Shown here piece after piece: positions 28,853 through 39,697 of a stretch of DNA of 64,000 bases (its first letter is position 1; every line of letters begins with the position of its first letter). The stretch is taken from contig NZ_OZ060378.1 in the NCBI RefSeq assembly GCF_964059065.1, forward strand, positions 124,001 through 188,000. The letters run 5' to 3'. Origin of the DNA: Buchnera aphidicola (Panaphis juglandis). Lineage in GTDB: Bacteria; Pseudomonadota; Gammaproteobacteria; Enterobacterales; Enterobacteriaceae. Below the pieces are notes generated by a model that worked only from the letters and a program-made list of their open reading frames with translations, was not told where the DNA came from and made no database searches. The position numbers and the translations under genes are program-made.

Positions 28853-29485
28853 TTAATTTTTTTGAATATTTGGAGGCCAACCACCTAAAGTTTTCCATTT
28901 ATTAATTATTGTACAAAATAAATGAGCAGTTTTTAATGTATCATATAATGCAGAATGAGCATTTTGATTATTAAATTTTAGTCCGAATGCTTTGCATGAT
29001 TTAGCTAATACCGTTTGACCAACTGCTAAACCACTTAAAGTTGCTGTATCAAAAGTTGAAAAATTGTGAAACGGATGATTTTTAATTTTGCATCTTTTTA
29101 TAGCTTGCATAATAAATTTATGATCGAAATGTGCATTATGAGCAACGATAATGCTTTTATTGCATTTATTTTTTTTCATACTTTGTTGTATAATATCACA
29201 AATACATTGTAATGCTTCTAATTCTGTTACTGCTTGTCTTAGTGGATTAAATGGATCAATTTTATTAAATTGTAAAGATTCTGTTTCTATTAATGATCCT
29301 TTGAATGGTTTAATATGAAAATGTATTGTTTTTTCTTTTTTTAACCAACCATGTTTATCCATTTGTAGTGTGATTACTGCAATTTCAAGTAATGCATTTT
29401 TTTTATGATTGAAACCAGTGGTTTCAACATCAATTACTACAGGATAAAATTTACGAAATCTTTCATTTAGATTGTTATGTTTCAT
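28853..29485 (-). CDS. rnt: Ribonuclease T (Rnt)
   Basis: DEDD-family 3'-5' exoribonuclease that trims the 3' ends of tRNAs and other stable RNAs. The 210 residues (E. coli 215) have the catalytic Asp19 and Glu21 in VIDVETTGF, HNAHFDHKF, and HSALYDTLKTAHLF with the last His and Asp. The C-terminus ends with the GGWPPN motif. It matters here because several RNAs of such genomes lack encoded mature 3' ends. Confidence 0.96.
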   Translation of the reverse strand: MKHNNLNERFRKFYPVVIDVETTGFNHKKNALLEIAVITLQMDKHGWLKKEKTIHFHIKPFKGSLIETESLQFNKIDPFNPLRQAVTELEALQCICDIIQQSMKKNKCNKSIIVAHNAHFDHKFIMQAIKRCKIKNHPFHNFSTFDTATLSGLAVGQTVLAKSCKAFGLKFNNQNAHSALYDTLKTAHLFCTIINKWKTLGGWPPNIQKN

Positions 29486-29942
29486 GGGATTCGATCATAC
29501 ATTGAGAACAATTATTTTTCATTCCTTACATTTTAAATTAATATTTTACATAAAATTTTTATTTTTACGGTTTTTTAAAATACTTTTAATAAATTTTATT
29601 TATTTAATTTTATTATTTTTAATTTTTATATTTTAATATTGAGGTTTTGAATTAAAACATGAAAATATTATGATATTTACATTTAAATTATTTATTAATG
29701 ATAATGATTCATATAATTTATTGATTTCTATCACATTATATGAATTTTAATATTTTTTATAATTTTATTTGATCATAATTTTTAATGGTTATTTATTTTT
29801 CGATAAGGATGATTTAGAATTTTAGAATATTTTAATATTATTCGTTGATAATAATTTTCTATATTTTTATTTTCTATAATTAAATTCATAATAATTATTT
29901 GTATTATATTTGAGCATTATTTTTATATTTTAAGGATATATT
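29486..29942. other. Gene-free spacer between rnt and ychF
   Basis: 457 bases with no gene, tRNA or recognisable fragment. In E. coli pth is upstream of ychF; I searched this space by eye for Pth motifs and saw none. An 11-bp inverted repeat (29707-29717 and 29735-29745, loop 17) is the only structure. It probably holds the divergent promoters and decayed sequence. Confidence 0.6.
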
Positions 29943-31016
29943 ATGGGTTTTAAATGCGGGATTATAGGATTACCAAATGTTGGAAAATCTACGTTATTTA
30001 ATATTTTAACTACATCACAAATACCAGCAAAAAATTTTCCTTTTTGTACGATTAAACCAAACATTGGTATGGCTGCAGTATTTGACGATCGATTAAATTC
30101 TTTATCAAAACTTCTTTGTTCAAAGAATATTGTTACTACTTATATGGAATTTGTTGATATTGCTGGATTAGTAAAGGGGGCATCGAAAGGTTTAGGTTTA
30201 GGTAATCGTTTTTTAAATCACATTCGTAATACTGATGTTATTATACATGTCGTACGTTGTTTTAATGATGATAGTATTATTCATGTTAATAATAAAATTG
30301 ATCCAATACATGATATATCAGTCATTAATATGGAATTAATTTTATCGGATTTAAATTTATGTCAATTAGAATTATTAAAATTAAAAAATAATAAAAAGAT
30401 TTTAAATAAAAAAATAAAAATTTTAGAGTTTTGTTTAAATCATTTAGAAAATGGAAATATGATTAAAACTTTGAATCTAACATCTGAAGATTTAATTTTG
30501 ATTCGTGAATATAATTTTATTACACTGAAACCTATTATGTACATAGCAAACATTTCTAATAATATAGAAAATAATGAATCTTTAAAAAAAATGTTAGATT
30601 TTGTTTGTCAAGAAAATAATTCATGCATACCAATAAGAATTTTCGAAGAATCAAAAAAACCGTATTTAAAACTACATAATTGTAATAACGTAAATCTTGT
30701 GAAAAATAAAGAATCTAAAATTAATGATATTATTCAATATGGATATAAATTATTAAAATTACAAACATTTTTTACTGCTGGTAAAAAAGAAATAAGAGCA
30801 TGGACTATAAAAATAGGAACTACAAGCATTGAAGCAGCTAAAAAAATACATACAGATTTTTATAAAGGTTTTATTCGTGCTCAAGTTGTGAGTTATACAG
30901 ATTTTATAAAAAATTATAAAAATAATTCATTAAAATCTTCAGGTAAAATACGTAGTGAAGGAAAAAAATACATTGTACAAGATGGAGATATTATACAATT
31001 TTTATTTAAAATATAA
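29943..31016 (+). CDS. ychF: Redox-regulated ATPase YchF (OLA1 family)
   Basis: Obg-related nucleotide-binding protein that in E. coli prefers ATP and interacts with ribosomes. The 357 residues (E. coli 363) have the P-loop GLPNVGKST at 8-16, the VDIAGLVKGASKGLGLGN switch block, a coiled-coil insert in the middle and a C-terminal TGS domain (FTAGKKEIRAWTI...HTDFYKGFIRAQ). It stands alone, ending at the terminator before thrC. Confidence 0.96.
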   Translation: MGFKCGIIGLPNVGKSTLFNILTTSQIPAKNFPFCTIKPNIGMAAVFDDRLNSLSKLLCSKNIVTTYMEFVDIAGLVKGASKGLGLGNRFLNHIRNTDVIIHVVRCFNDDSIIHVNNKIDPIHDISVINMELILSDLNLCQLELLKLKNNKKILNKKIKILEFCLNHLENGNMIKTLNLTSEDLILIREYNFITLKPIMYIANISNNIENNESLKKMLDFVCQENNSCIPIRIFEESKKPYLKLHNCNNVNLVKNKESKINDIIQYGYKLLKLQTFFTAGKKEIRAWTIKIGTTSIEAAKKIHTDFYKGFIRAQVVSYTDFIKNYKNNSLKSSGKIRSEGKKYIVQDGDIIQFLFKI

Positions 31017-31028
31017 TTTTATTATATT

Positions 31029-31060
31029 TTAGAGAAGAAAATTAATTCTTTCTTCTCTAA
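31029..31060. terminator. Bidirectional terminator between ychF and thrC
   Basis: A perfect 12-bp inverted repeat, TTAGAGAAGAAA and TTTCTTCTCTAA, with an 8-base loop between the convergent ychF and thrC stops. A T-rich flank lies on each side. Confidence 0.75.
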
Positions 31061-31065
31061 TGATT

Positions 31066-32352
31066 TTATGATATTAAAAATTTTTTTAGTTTTTCGAAAC
31101 TTGGTTTCATATCATATGATAAGATTGGAAGTTTTGATGGTTCCTCTAGAGCTTTAGGTAATTTAAGGTTTGTATTTAATATACTATCAACAAGATGTTT
31201 AAATTTAGCAGGATGTGCTGTTCCTAAAAATAATCCAAATTCATTTTCTTTTAGTTGTTCTTGTAATAATTTGTATGCTACAGCGGCATGTGGTTCAGAA
31301 ACATAACCCATATGATTCAGTGTTAATAATGTTTCGATAGTAACACAATCTGATACATTTCCAAATCCTAATTCATTGAGTGACCATTGTTTTCTACGAA
31401 ATAATTCTTCTACTCTTGGCCAGTTATTTGGTCTACTGATATCCATGGCATTAGATATTGTAGAAATAGAATTATATGGATTCCATATTCCAGTTTTTAA
31501 AAATCTTGGTACAGTGTCGTTAACATTAGTAGCAGCAATGAATGATTTAATTGGTAATCCCATAGATTTTGATAAAAGCCCTGCAGTTAAATTTCCAAAA
31601 TTTCCACAAGGTATAGAAATAACTAGATTTTTTCTTTTTATATCAGGAATTAAAGCATAAGCTTCAAAATAATAACATACTTGTGCTAATAATCTACTAA
31701 TGTTAATAGAATTAGCAGAATTTAATCCTGTTTTTATTTTTAGTTGTTTGTCATTAAATGCTTGTTTTACTAAAGTTTGGCACTCATCAAAACTACCTTC
31801 AATAGCAATTGAAGTGATATTTTCTCCTAAAGTACAAAATAGAGCTTCTTGTAATTTACTAATTTTACCTTTTGGATAAAGTATAACTACTTTAACATTT
31901 TTTAATTTATAAAATGCATGTGCTACAGCTGCACCGGTATCTCCAGAAGTAGCTGTTAGAATTGTAAATTTATCATTTTTATCATTAAAATGTGATATAA
32001 TTTGTGCCATGAATCGAGCACCAAAATCTTTAAAAGCCAAAGTGGGTCCATGAAATAATTCACAACAAGATATATTTTTTGTAACTGGTACAATAATGGG
32101 ACCAGAAAATGCAAAGGCATTATGAACATATTTTGTTAAGTCATGTATTTCTATTTCATTTCCTATAAACATAGAAATAATTTTTACACTTCGTGTTAAA
32201 AAATCCATTTCAATTAATTCTTTTAATGCATATTTTGGTATAATTGGTAATTCTGTTGGAAAAAATAATCCTTGGTTATCTCCTAGACCCATTTTTACAG
32301 CTTGTAAAAAATTAACTTCTTCATTATGGTTTTTTAAATTATATAGTTTCAT
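31066..32352 (-). CDS. thrC: Threonine synthase (ThrC)
   Basis: PLP enzyme for the last step of threonine synthesis, from O-phosphohomoserine. The 428 residues equal the E. coli length. The PLP lysine is Lys108 in HGPTLAFKDFGARF, and LTATSGDTGAAVAHAF and the IPCGNFGNLTAG phosphate-binding loop are intact. The ribosome site AGGAGA lies in the end of thrB, 5 bases before the gene. It is the third gene of the operon thrA-thrB-thrC. Confidence 0.97.
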   Translation of the reverse strand: MKLYNLKNHNEEVNFLQAVKMGLGDNQGLFFPTELPIIPKYALKELIEMDFLTRSVKIISMFIGNEIEIHDLTKYVHNAFAFSGPIIVPVTKNISCCELFHGPTLAFKDFGARFMAQIISHFNDKNDKFTILTATSGDTGAAVAHAFYKLKNVKVVILYPKGKISKLQEALFCTLGENITSIAIEGSFDECQTLVKQAFNDKQLKIKTGLNSANSINISRLLAQVCYYFEAYALIPDIKRKNLVISIPCGNFGNLTAGLLSKSMGLPIKSFIAATNVNDTVPRFLKTGIWNPYNSISTISNAMDISRPNNWPRVEELFRRKQWSLNELGFGNVSDCVTIETLLTLNHMGYVSEPHAAVAYKLLQEQLKENEFGLFLGTAHPAKFKHLVDSILNTNLKLPKALEEPSKLPILSYDMKPSFEKLKKFLIS

Positions 32353-32357
32353 AAAAT

Positions 32358-33290
32358 TTATTCTCCTATCTCTCTAGTACCTATGGTATCTAAATTACAT
32401 ATATGTACGAAACCATATTTGTTCTTTAGATAATTTTTTGATAACCATTCAGATATTATGATGGCATTTTTTTGTTTATTGCAAATAACAAAAATAGTTG
32501 GACCAGATCCAGAAATACCGAAATTTATTGCTCCAAGTTTTAATATTTTTTTTTTTATTTGTAGAAAGTTTGGAATTAATTTCATGCGATATGGTTCAGC
32601 AATGATATCTTTCATTAAATTTATAGCTAAACTTTCTTGATTTGTATGTGATGCATGTACAAATCCTGATAATAATCTACTATGTTTAATACATATTTTT
32701 TTATCATATTGTGATGGTAGAATTGATCTTGCAATTGAGGTAGAAATTTTAATACCAGGCCACGCTACTATCCATATCCATTTTTTAAAGAATGGTATTG
32801 GTTGACTAATAAGATTATTTTCATTGATAATTAATTGTAAACCTCCATAATAACAAGGAGCGACATTATCATAATGTGGGTCTCCAGAGATTTCTCCTTC
32901 TATTTTTCCCATAATATGTAATAATTGTTGAGAATTTAATGGTTTATTACAAAATTTATTTATTGCTACTAAAGTTGAAACTACAGAACAAGCGCTTGAA
33001 CCTAATCCAGAACCGATTGGCATATTTTTTTCTAATGTTATTGAAACTAATATTTTTTTACCAATTATTTTACAATAATTATTCCAACACTTCCATACGA
33101 TGTTATTTTTTATATTTTTTGGCAATTGAAATGAAAATTTACCAATATTATTAACATGAAAATGATTATCTGGTTTAATGGTAACGATATCACCTAGAAG
33201 AGATCCATTTTTTGGAGCAATTGCAACTCCTAATACATCAAAACCAACATTGATATTACCGATTGAAGCAGGTGCGTAGATTTTTATCAT
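32358..33290 (-). CDS. thrB: Homoserine kinase (ThrB)
   Basis: GHMP-family kinase that makes O-phosphohomoserine. The 310 residues equal the E. coli length. The N-terminal [17 protein letters not shown], the ATP-binding [19 protein letters not shown] loop and the C-terminal ISGSGPTIF motif are visible. It follows thrA after 18 bases, with AGGAAA before the ATG, and overlaps the thrC ribosome site. Confidence 0.97.
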   Translation of the reverse strand: MIKIYAPASIGNINVGFDVLGVAIAPKNGSLLGDIVTIKPDNHFHVNNIGKFSFQLPKNIKNNIVWKCWNNYCKIIGKKILVSITLEKNMPIGSGLGSSACSVVSTLVAINKFCNKPLNSQQLLHIMGKIEGEISGDPHYDNVAPCYYGGLQLIINENNLISQPIPFFKKWIWIVAWPGIKISTSIARSILPSQYDKKICIKHSRLLSGFVHASHTNQESLAINLMKDIIAEPYRMKLIPNFLQIKKKILKLGAINFGISGSGPTIFVICNKQKNAIIISEWLSKNYLKNKYGFVHICNLDTIGTREIGE

Positions 33291-33308
33291 ATTTAAATTT
33301 CCTAACTA

Positions 33309-35756
33309 TTATGATAATATTTTTAGTAAATCAGAAAAAATTCCAGAAGCTGTAACATCATTTCCTGCACCGTAACCTCTTAAAACCAATGGTATTGGAT
33401 TATAATATTTACTGTATATCGTTAATGCATTTTCACCATTTTTAACATTATATAATGGATTTGATTGATCAATTTCTTCTAATTTTACGTGACAACATCC
33501 TTTTTTTGTAATTGTTCCAATGAATCTTAATACTTTATTTTGTTTTTTTGCGTGTTTTACTTTTTGAAAAAAATATTCATTTAATTCAGATAATTTTTCT
33601 ATAAATCTGTCTTCATTATCAATATCAATCATTTTTTTTGGTAATATTGGATTGATTTTAATATCTTTTAATTCTAATTTATATCCTGCTTCTCTAGCTA
33701 GTATTAATAGTTTTCTTGCAACGTCTATTCCTGATAGGTCATCTTTTGGATTTGGTTCAGTAAATCCCATTTTTTTTGCCATAATTGTTGCTTCTACAAT
33801 TGATAATCCTTCTTCTAGTTTTCCAAATATAAATGATAATGATCCTGATAATATTCCTTGAAAATGAATAAGTTTATCACCTGAATTAAATAGGTTTTTT
33901 AATGTATGTATAATTGGTAAACCAGCACTAACATTAGTTTCATAAAGAAATTTTTTATTTTTTTGTATTGATATTTGTCTAATTTTTTGGTATTCGATCC
34001 AATTATTTGAATTAGATTTTTTGTTTGGTGTAATGATATGAATATTGTTTTTTAAAATTGTATAATATGATTCAGAAATTTTTTGATTCGCAGTACAATC
34101 TATAATTACTGGATTAAATAAGCATATATTTTTTGTATATTTGATCATTTTCTTTATACAAAAAATTTCACCATAATAATTCAGTTGATCTTTCCAGTTT
34201 TTTAATTCAATTCCATTTAAGTTAATTAACATTTTTTTAGAATTTGAAATAGCGCAGATTTTAATTTTTATGTTTTGCATTTTTAGTGGTTGGATTTGTT
34301 TTTTTAATTGCTTAATTAATGCTGTTCCAACACCTCCAACTCCAATAATGAATACTTCCACAATTTTTGTATTGTATAATAGCTTATTGTGTATAATGTT
34401 AATATTTTCATTTATATTAACATTATTAGTAATAATTGAAATAGAGTTTTGTGATAATTGATTTTTTATTGCTAGAATATTAAGATTTGTATATTTTATT
34501 ATAGAAAATATTTTTAATTGCTTATCATAATCGTTGTTTAAATTTGTACTAATGATGGATATCATTTTTAATTGATTAATAATACTAACAATTTTAAAGA
34601 TTATTTCTTCTAGTTCATTGCATAATTTATTTTTTATTAATAATGAAACGTCATGGTTGGGTATATTATGAATATAAATAATGAAATGCTTTTTAAAAAC
34701 TCTTTTTTGTATGGATAGTATATGAATATTTTTACTATTTAAAATATTTAAAATTTTTTTTATAATTTTAGAAAAATTTATTTTCTTATATATTTTTATT
34801 GTAATGCATGAAATATTATTAACGTGTGTAATACCCTTAATTTTTTGATTGTTATTTTCTGTTGTCGGTGTAATTTTTGTACCACTATTTTTTGGAAAAA
34901 ATGTATTTTTAATAATACATATAATATTAGATTTTGATAAAGGTAGAATGGTATTTGGGTGTAGTACTTTAGCTCCAAAGTATGATAATTCGATTGCCTC
35001 TTGATACGATATTGAAGTTAATAATTTTGCTTTTGAGTGTATTTTTGGATCTGCTGTATATATTCCATTAACATCAGTCCAAATTTCACATGTTTTAGAA
35101 TTTAAACAAACTGATAATATTGCTGCAGAATAATCAGATCCGTTTCTTCCTAGTGTTACTAGTTCTTGTTTTTTATTCCCGGCAATAAATCCTGGCATAA
35201 ATATAGTGTGTTTTTTTGGTATTTTTAAGTTTTCAATTTTAATTTTTGATTCTTTGATGTTTGCAGTTGCATTAAAATAATTATCATTAGCTATAATGTT
35301 TTTTACTGGATTTAATATAAATATTGGATATTTACGAGCAATAAACAAATTTGTCATAATTTTTATCGATAGGATTTCTCCAGTAGATATAATTTGTGCA
35401 TAAATTTTTTCTTTTTTGGTGTCTTCTTTTTTAATTTTTTTTATTAATTTTTTTATTTTTTTTATTTTTTCATCAATATATTCTATAAGTTTTGTATATG
35501 GAAAGTTTTTTTGAGATTCATTTAATTCATATATTAAAATATAGAATATTTTTCTAATTTTATCAAATATTTCTTTTGATTGTTTTTTTTGTTTTATATT
35601 TTTTATGATTTTTTCAAGATAATTTGTAATTTTTGCAGGAGCAGATAGTACTACTGCTATATCATGATATTGAATTTTTTTTTCAATAATATTTGATACC
35701 AATAAGAACATTTTTGAGTTTGATAAAGAAGTTCCGCCAAATTTAAGTATTTTCAT
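33309..35756 (-). CDS. thrA: Bifunctional aspartokinase I / homoserine dehydrogenase I (ThrA)
   Basis: Fused enzyme for the first and third steps from aspartate to threonine. The 815 residues (E. coli 820) begin with the kinase signature KFGGTSLSN and carry LGRNGSDYSAA, WTDVNGIYTADP and SYFGAKVLHP. The dehydrogenase half starts near residue 465 with VFIIGVGGVG and keeps TPNKKSN and GLPIIHTLKNL. The two ACT repeats between them are degraded: the E. coli threonine-site motif QSSSEYS reads KRVFKKH (residues 351-357) and QGSSERS reads NQLSQNS (432-438). Threonine inhibition is therefore probably weakened or lost. The catalytic residues look intact, and AAGGAC precedes the ATG. Confidence 0.96.
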   Translation of the reverse strand: MKILKFGGTSLSNSKMFLLVSNIIEKKIQYHDIAVVLSAPAKITNYLEKIIKNIKQKKQSKEIFDKIRKIFYILIYELNESQKNFPYTKLIEYIDEKIKKIKKLIKKIKKEDTKKEKIYAQIISTGEILSIKIMTNLFIARKYPIFILNPVKNIIANDNYFNATANIKESKIKIENLKIPKKHTIFMPGFIAGNKKQELVTLGRNGSDYSAAILSVCLNSKTCEIWTDVNGIYTADPKIHSKAKLLTSISYQEAIELSYFGAKVLHPNTILPLSKSNIICIIKNTFFPKNSGTKITPTTENNNQKIKGITHVNNISCITIKIYKKINFSKIIKKILNILNSKNIHILSIQKRVFKKHFIIYIHNIPNHDVSLLIKNKLCNELEEIIFKIVSIINQLKMISIISTNLNNDYDKQLKIFSIIKYTNLNILAIKNQLSQNSISIITNNVNINENINIIHNKLLYNTKIVEVFIIGVGGVGTALIKQLKKQIQPLKMQNIKIKICAISNSKKMLINLNGIELKNWKDQLNYYGEIFCIKKMIKYTKNICLFNPVIIDCTANQKISESYYTILKNNIHIITPNKKSNSNNWIEYQKIRQISIQKNKKFLYETNVSAGLPIIHTLKNLFNSGDKLIHFQGILSGSLSFIFGKLEEGLSIVEATIMAKKMGFTEPNPKDDLSGIDVARKLLILAREAGYKLELKDIKINPILPKKMIDIDNEDRFIEKLSELNEYFFQKVKHAKKQNKVLRFIGTITKKGCCHVKLEEIDQSNPLYNVKNGENALTIYSKYYNPIPLVLRGYGAGNDVTASGIFSDLLKILS

Positions 35757-36176
35757 TTAATTTTTATTGTCCTTTATTAGAAAAAATATAAATACATATT
35801 TTTACTTTATTTTTACCATAAATTTTTCATTTTTATCAATTGTTATTGGTTTTTTTTATTGGTTTTTTATTTTATATTTTTATTTATTTTTTAATTATAT
35901 TATTTTTTATTTTATATGTTATAAAAATTATTAATATAAATATATTATTTATTTTCATTTATTTTATTTAAATATATTTATGTTAATTGGTGTAATTAAT
36001 ATTTTTATATATTATATAATTTATTTTTAGAAATTATATTTTATGTTTTTTTATTTTTCTTGATTTTTATGTATTTTATAATTTTTAAATTCTCAGTATT
36101 ATTTTTAATCATTTTTTATTTTAATGATCTTAATAAGATATTTGTATTATTTATATTTTTATTTTAGGGTTATGTT
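35757..36176. other. Gene-free divergent spacer between thrA and truA
   Basis: 420 bases of very AT-rich sequence. I see no thr leader peptide and no attenuator hairpin before thrA, so the E. coli type of thr operon attenuation is apparently absent. A 13-base direct repeat TTATTGGTTTTTT occurs twice in tandem (35843-35868). No gene remnant is recognisable. Confidence 0.6.
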
Positions 36177-36965
36177 ATGATTTATAATATAAACTTTGTT
36201 AAATTTGCATTAGGAATTGAATATAATGGTAGTAATTATCACGGTTGGCAGAGTCAAAGATCAGGAATATTAAGTATTCAACAATTAGTTGAAGAGGCGG
36301 TATCCAATGTTGCAAATCAATCCATTAAATTAATTTGTGCGGGAAGAACAGATGCTAAAGTACATAGCGTTGGTCAAGTTGCGCATTTTACTACTACTGC
36401 AATTCGTAATAATATTTCATGGATATTAGGTATTAATAGCTATTTACCTCATGATATTTCGATTCAATGGATTAAAAATGTTGATTATAAATTTGATGCT
36501 AGACATAGCGCAATTGCTCGATGTTATCGATATGTCATTTATAATAGCTCTTTTAGGTCTTCTTTATTATACAATTATGTAAGCCATATTTATAGTTTTT
36601 TAAATGTGGAATTAATGTATAAAGCTAGTCAATTACTTGTTGGAGAGCATGATTTTAGTTCATTTAAATCTAGTACCTGTCGGTCTTTCACTCCTTATCG
36701 AAAGATAGTTTATATTAATGTTTTTCAATTTAAAAGATTTATTTTTATTGATATTAAAGCAAATTCTTTTTTACAATACATGGTGAGAAATATTGTAGGT
36801 TGTTTAATTAATATTGGTCAAATGAAAAAAAAACCCGATTGGATAAAATATGTTTTAAAAAAAAGGAATCGTCATTATTGTTCTCCTACAGCTATTTCAA
36901 ATGGTTTGTATTTATTTTCTATTGATTACCCGAAATGTTTTAAAATTCCATCTTTTCTCTTTTAA
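36177..36965 (+). CDS. truA: tRNA pseudouridine(38-40) synthase (TruA)
   Basis: Isomerises uridines 38-40 in the anticodon stem of tRNAs. The 262 residues (E. coli 270) have the catalytic Asp59 in CAGRTDAKVHS, ALGIEYNGSNYHGWQ at the N-terminus, RYRYVIYN-like block, GEHDFSSF and the QYMVRNIVGCL helix. The ATG follows AGGGTT. It is followed by secA after 148 bases. Confidence 0.96.
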   Translation: MIYNINFVKFALGIEYNGSNYHGWQSQRSGILSIQQLVEEAVSNVANQSIKLICAGRTDAKVHSVGQVAHFTTTAIRNNISWILGINSYLPHDISIQWIKNVDYKFDARHSAIARCYRYVIYNSSFRSSLLYNYVSHIYSFLNVELMYKASQLLVGEHDFSSFKSSTCRSFTPYRKIVYINVFQFKRFIFIDIKANSFLQYMVRNIVGCLINIGQMKKKPDWIKYVLKKRNRHYCSPTAISNGLYLFSIDYPKCFKIPSFLF

Positions 36966-37113
36966 ATATAATACTATATTGTATTTATTAATATTATTAA
37001 TGATAAAAACCGTTTTTAATAATTTTATTGGTAAATATTTATAATCATGATATTATATTTTTAATAATTATATTAAAAAATAATATTAATTTTATTATAT
37101 GAGAATCAATTTT

Positions 37114-39599
37114 ATGATTTCAAAGATATTTAAATATTTTTTTGAAAATATTTATGATAATAATTTAAAAAAAATTCAAAATATCATAAATACAATTAAT
37201 AGTTTAGAGAATAAATTTTGTAAATTATCAGATTTACAGTTAAAAAAAAAACTCAGTTTTTTAAATACCAGTTAAAAAAAGGTTTATCATTAGATGATAT
37301 ATTACCTGAAGCGTTTGCTACGATACGTGAAGCTAGTAAAAGAGTTTTTGATATGCGTCATTTTGATGTTCAAATTTTTGGAGGTATTGTACTGCATCAA
37401 AATTGTATTGCAGAAATGAGAACTGGTGAAGGAAAAACTTTAACTTCTACGTTACCAGTATACTTAAATTCTTTAAAGGGTTATGGTGTACATATAATTA
37501 CAATGAATGAATATTTAGCAGATCGTGATTCTAAACATAATTCTGAATTATTTAAATTTTTAGGATTAACAGTTGGACTAAATACGTCTAGTATTTCTAT
37601 TAAAAATAAAAAAAGAGCATATGCATCTGATATTACATATGGAACTAATAATGAATTTTGTTTTGATTATTTACGTGATAATATGGTTCTTTGTTCTGAT
37701 GATCGGGTTCAACGTGGATTATATTATGCAGTAATTGATGAAGTCGACTCTATATTAATTGATGAAGCACGAACACCTTTGGTTATTTCAGGTCCCTTCG
37801 AAGAAAATCTTGAAATATATTCTTTAATTGATAGTGTTGTTCAGAGTTTTTTATATGATCAAAAGAAGAATTTTTTTTTGAAAAAAAATAATTTTTTTGT
37901 AGTTGATAAAAAAAATAAACAAATCTTTTTAACAGAAGATGGTTTTCAAAAATTTGAAAATATTTTGTTGAATCATTCATTGCTAGATAAACGTGAATCA
38001 CTATATTCAGAAAAAAAATTTACATTAATTAAATACATCATTTCTTCTTTACGTGCACATGTAATATTTAAAAAAGATATTGATTATGTTGTTCAAAATA
38101 AAAAAATTATAATTATTGATGAACATACTGGACGAATGATGTTAGATCGCCGTTGGTCAGATGGTTTACATCAATCTGTTGAAGCAAAAGAAAAAGTTAC
38201 TATTTTAAATGAAAATCAAACATTAGCATCGATCACATTTCAAAATTATTTTCGTTTATATGAAAGAATTTGTGGAATGACAGGAACAGCTTATATTTCA
38301 GAGAGAGAATTTAAAATAATTTATAATTTAAAAACAGTGATTATACCCACTAATCGTCCCATGGTTCGAAAGGATTTTTCTGATGTTGTATACATATCTG
38401 AACGTGAAAAAATTAAAGCTATTGTTCAAGATATTAAACAATGTGTTTTAAGAAAACAACCAGTATTAGTTGGTACAACGTCCATTAAAAATTCTGAAAT
38501 AATTTCTAAAAAATTAATTAATATTAATATTAATCATAATGTTTTAAATGCGAAATTATATGAAAAAGAAGCGAATATTATATCGCAAGCTGGGAGATTG
38601 GGAGCGGTAACAATTTCTACTAATATGGCAGGTCGTGGAACAGATATTATTTTAGGTGGATCTATCAAAAAAAATATTAATACTTCTAGATTGCATGATA
38701 TACAGATACTTAAAAAATGGAAAAAAGAACATCAATTGGTGATTGCTTCTGGTGGTTTACATGTGATTGGAACAGAACGTCATGATTCCAGGAGGATTGA
38801 TAATCAATTGAGAGGTCGATCAGGACGTCAAGGTGATCCAGGTTCTTCACGTTTTTATCTTTCTCTTGATGATCCTTTAATACAGATATTTATTTCAAAA
38901 AATATTAAAGATCTTATCAGTAAGTTTAGAATAAATTTTGGTGAACCTTTAAATCATTCTTGGGTAACTCATTCTATTTCATATGCACAAAAAAAAGTTG
39001 AAAATTATAATTTTAAAATTCGTAAAAAATTATTAGAGTACGATAATGTTTTAAATCAACAAAGGATTATCTTTTATTCTATTCGTAATAATGTGTTGGA
39101 ATATCAAAATACTAAACATATATTTTTCAAAAATATATTAATATTTTTATATGAGATCATTAATAAAAATTGCTCTAATTATGTTTCAAGAAAATATTGG
39201 AATGTAGATAATATAGAGAGAATTTGTAAAAATAATTTGTATTGTAAAATAAAAATTTCTATAATTATTAAAAATAATTCAAGTGTTATTTCTAATACAT
39301 GGATTTTAAATAAGGTTTATAAAGTTATTCGAAATAATTATCGAGATTTAGAAAAACGAATCATTTATTTTAATATGCGTAATATAGAAAAAATTATTAT
39401 ATTAAAATGCTTAGATTCTTTTTGGGTAGAACATTTATCTTTTATGGAATACTTAAGAACTGGAATACATTTTAGAGGATATGCACAGAAAAATCCAACA
39501 CAGGAATATATGAAAGAAGCGTTTGATGTATTTTCTAGAATGTTGTGTGAATTAAAAAATGAAATTGTAACTAATATTTGTAAAAAATTCTTTTCATGA
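37114..39599 (+). CDS. secA: Preprotein translocase ATPase SecA, frameshifted at a poly(A) tract
   Basis: Motor ATPase that drives proteins through SecYEG. Frame 1 runs from ATG 37114 (MISKIFKYFF) and stops at 37273-37275; the rest is in another frame, from about 37252 to 39599. The break coincides with an A10 run (37242-37251). With eleven A residues the frame is continuous and reads LKKKTQFFKYQLKKGLSLDD, the expected family sequence, giving 828 residues. All essential motifs follow: MRTGEGKTL (Walker A), VDEVDSILIDEARTP, NMAGRGTDI, IGTERHDSRRIDNQLRGRSGRQGD, and LDSFWVEHLSFMEYLR. The C-terminal linker and zinc-binding SecB-binding tail of E. coli (901 residues) are missing. Because SecA is essential and the rest of the frame is intact, expression by transcriptional slippage at A10 is likely; a sequencing error is the other option. 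Confidence 0.93.
37242..37251 (+). repeat. A10 homopolymer at the secA frameshift
   Basis: Ten A residues in secA. One additional A restores the open reading frame exactly; ten leave a premature stop 21 bases downstream. This is the place where RNA polymerase slippage or a sequencing error would act. Confidence 0.9.
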
Positions 39600-39697
39600 T
39601 AATATTTTATGATTCATGTTGAAAATATATTTTTTTATTTTTTTTATTATTATATATTTATTAATTATTAATTATATAATTTTTTATTAAGGATATT

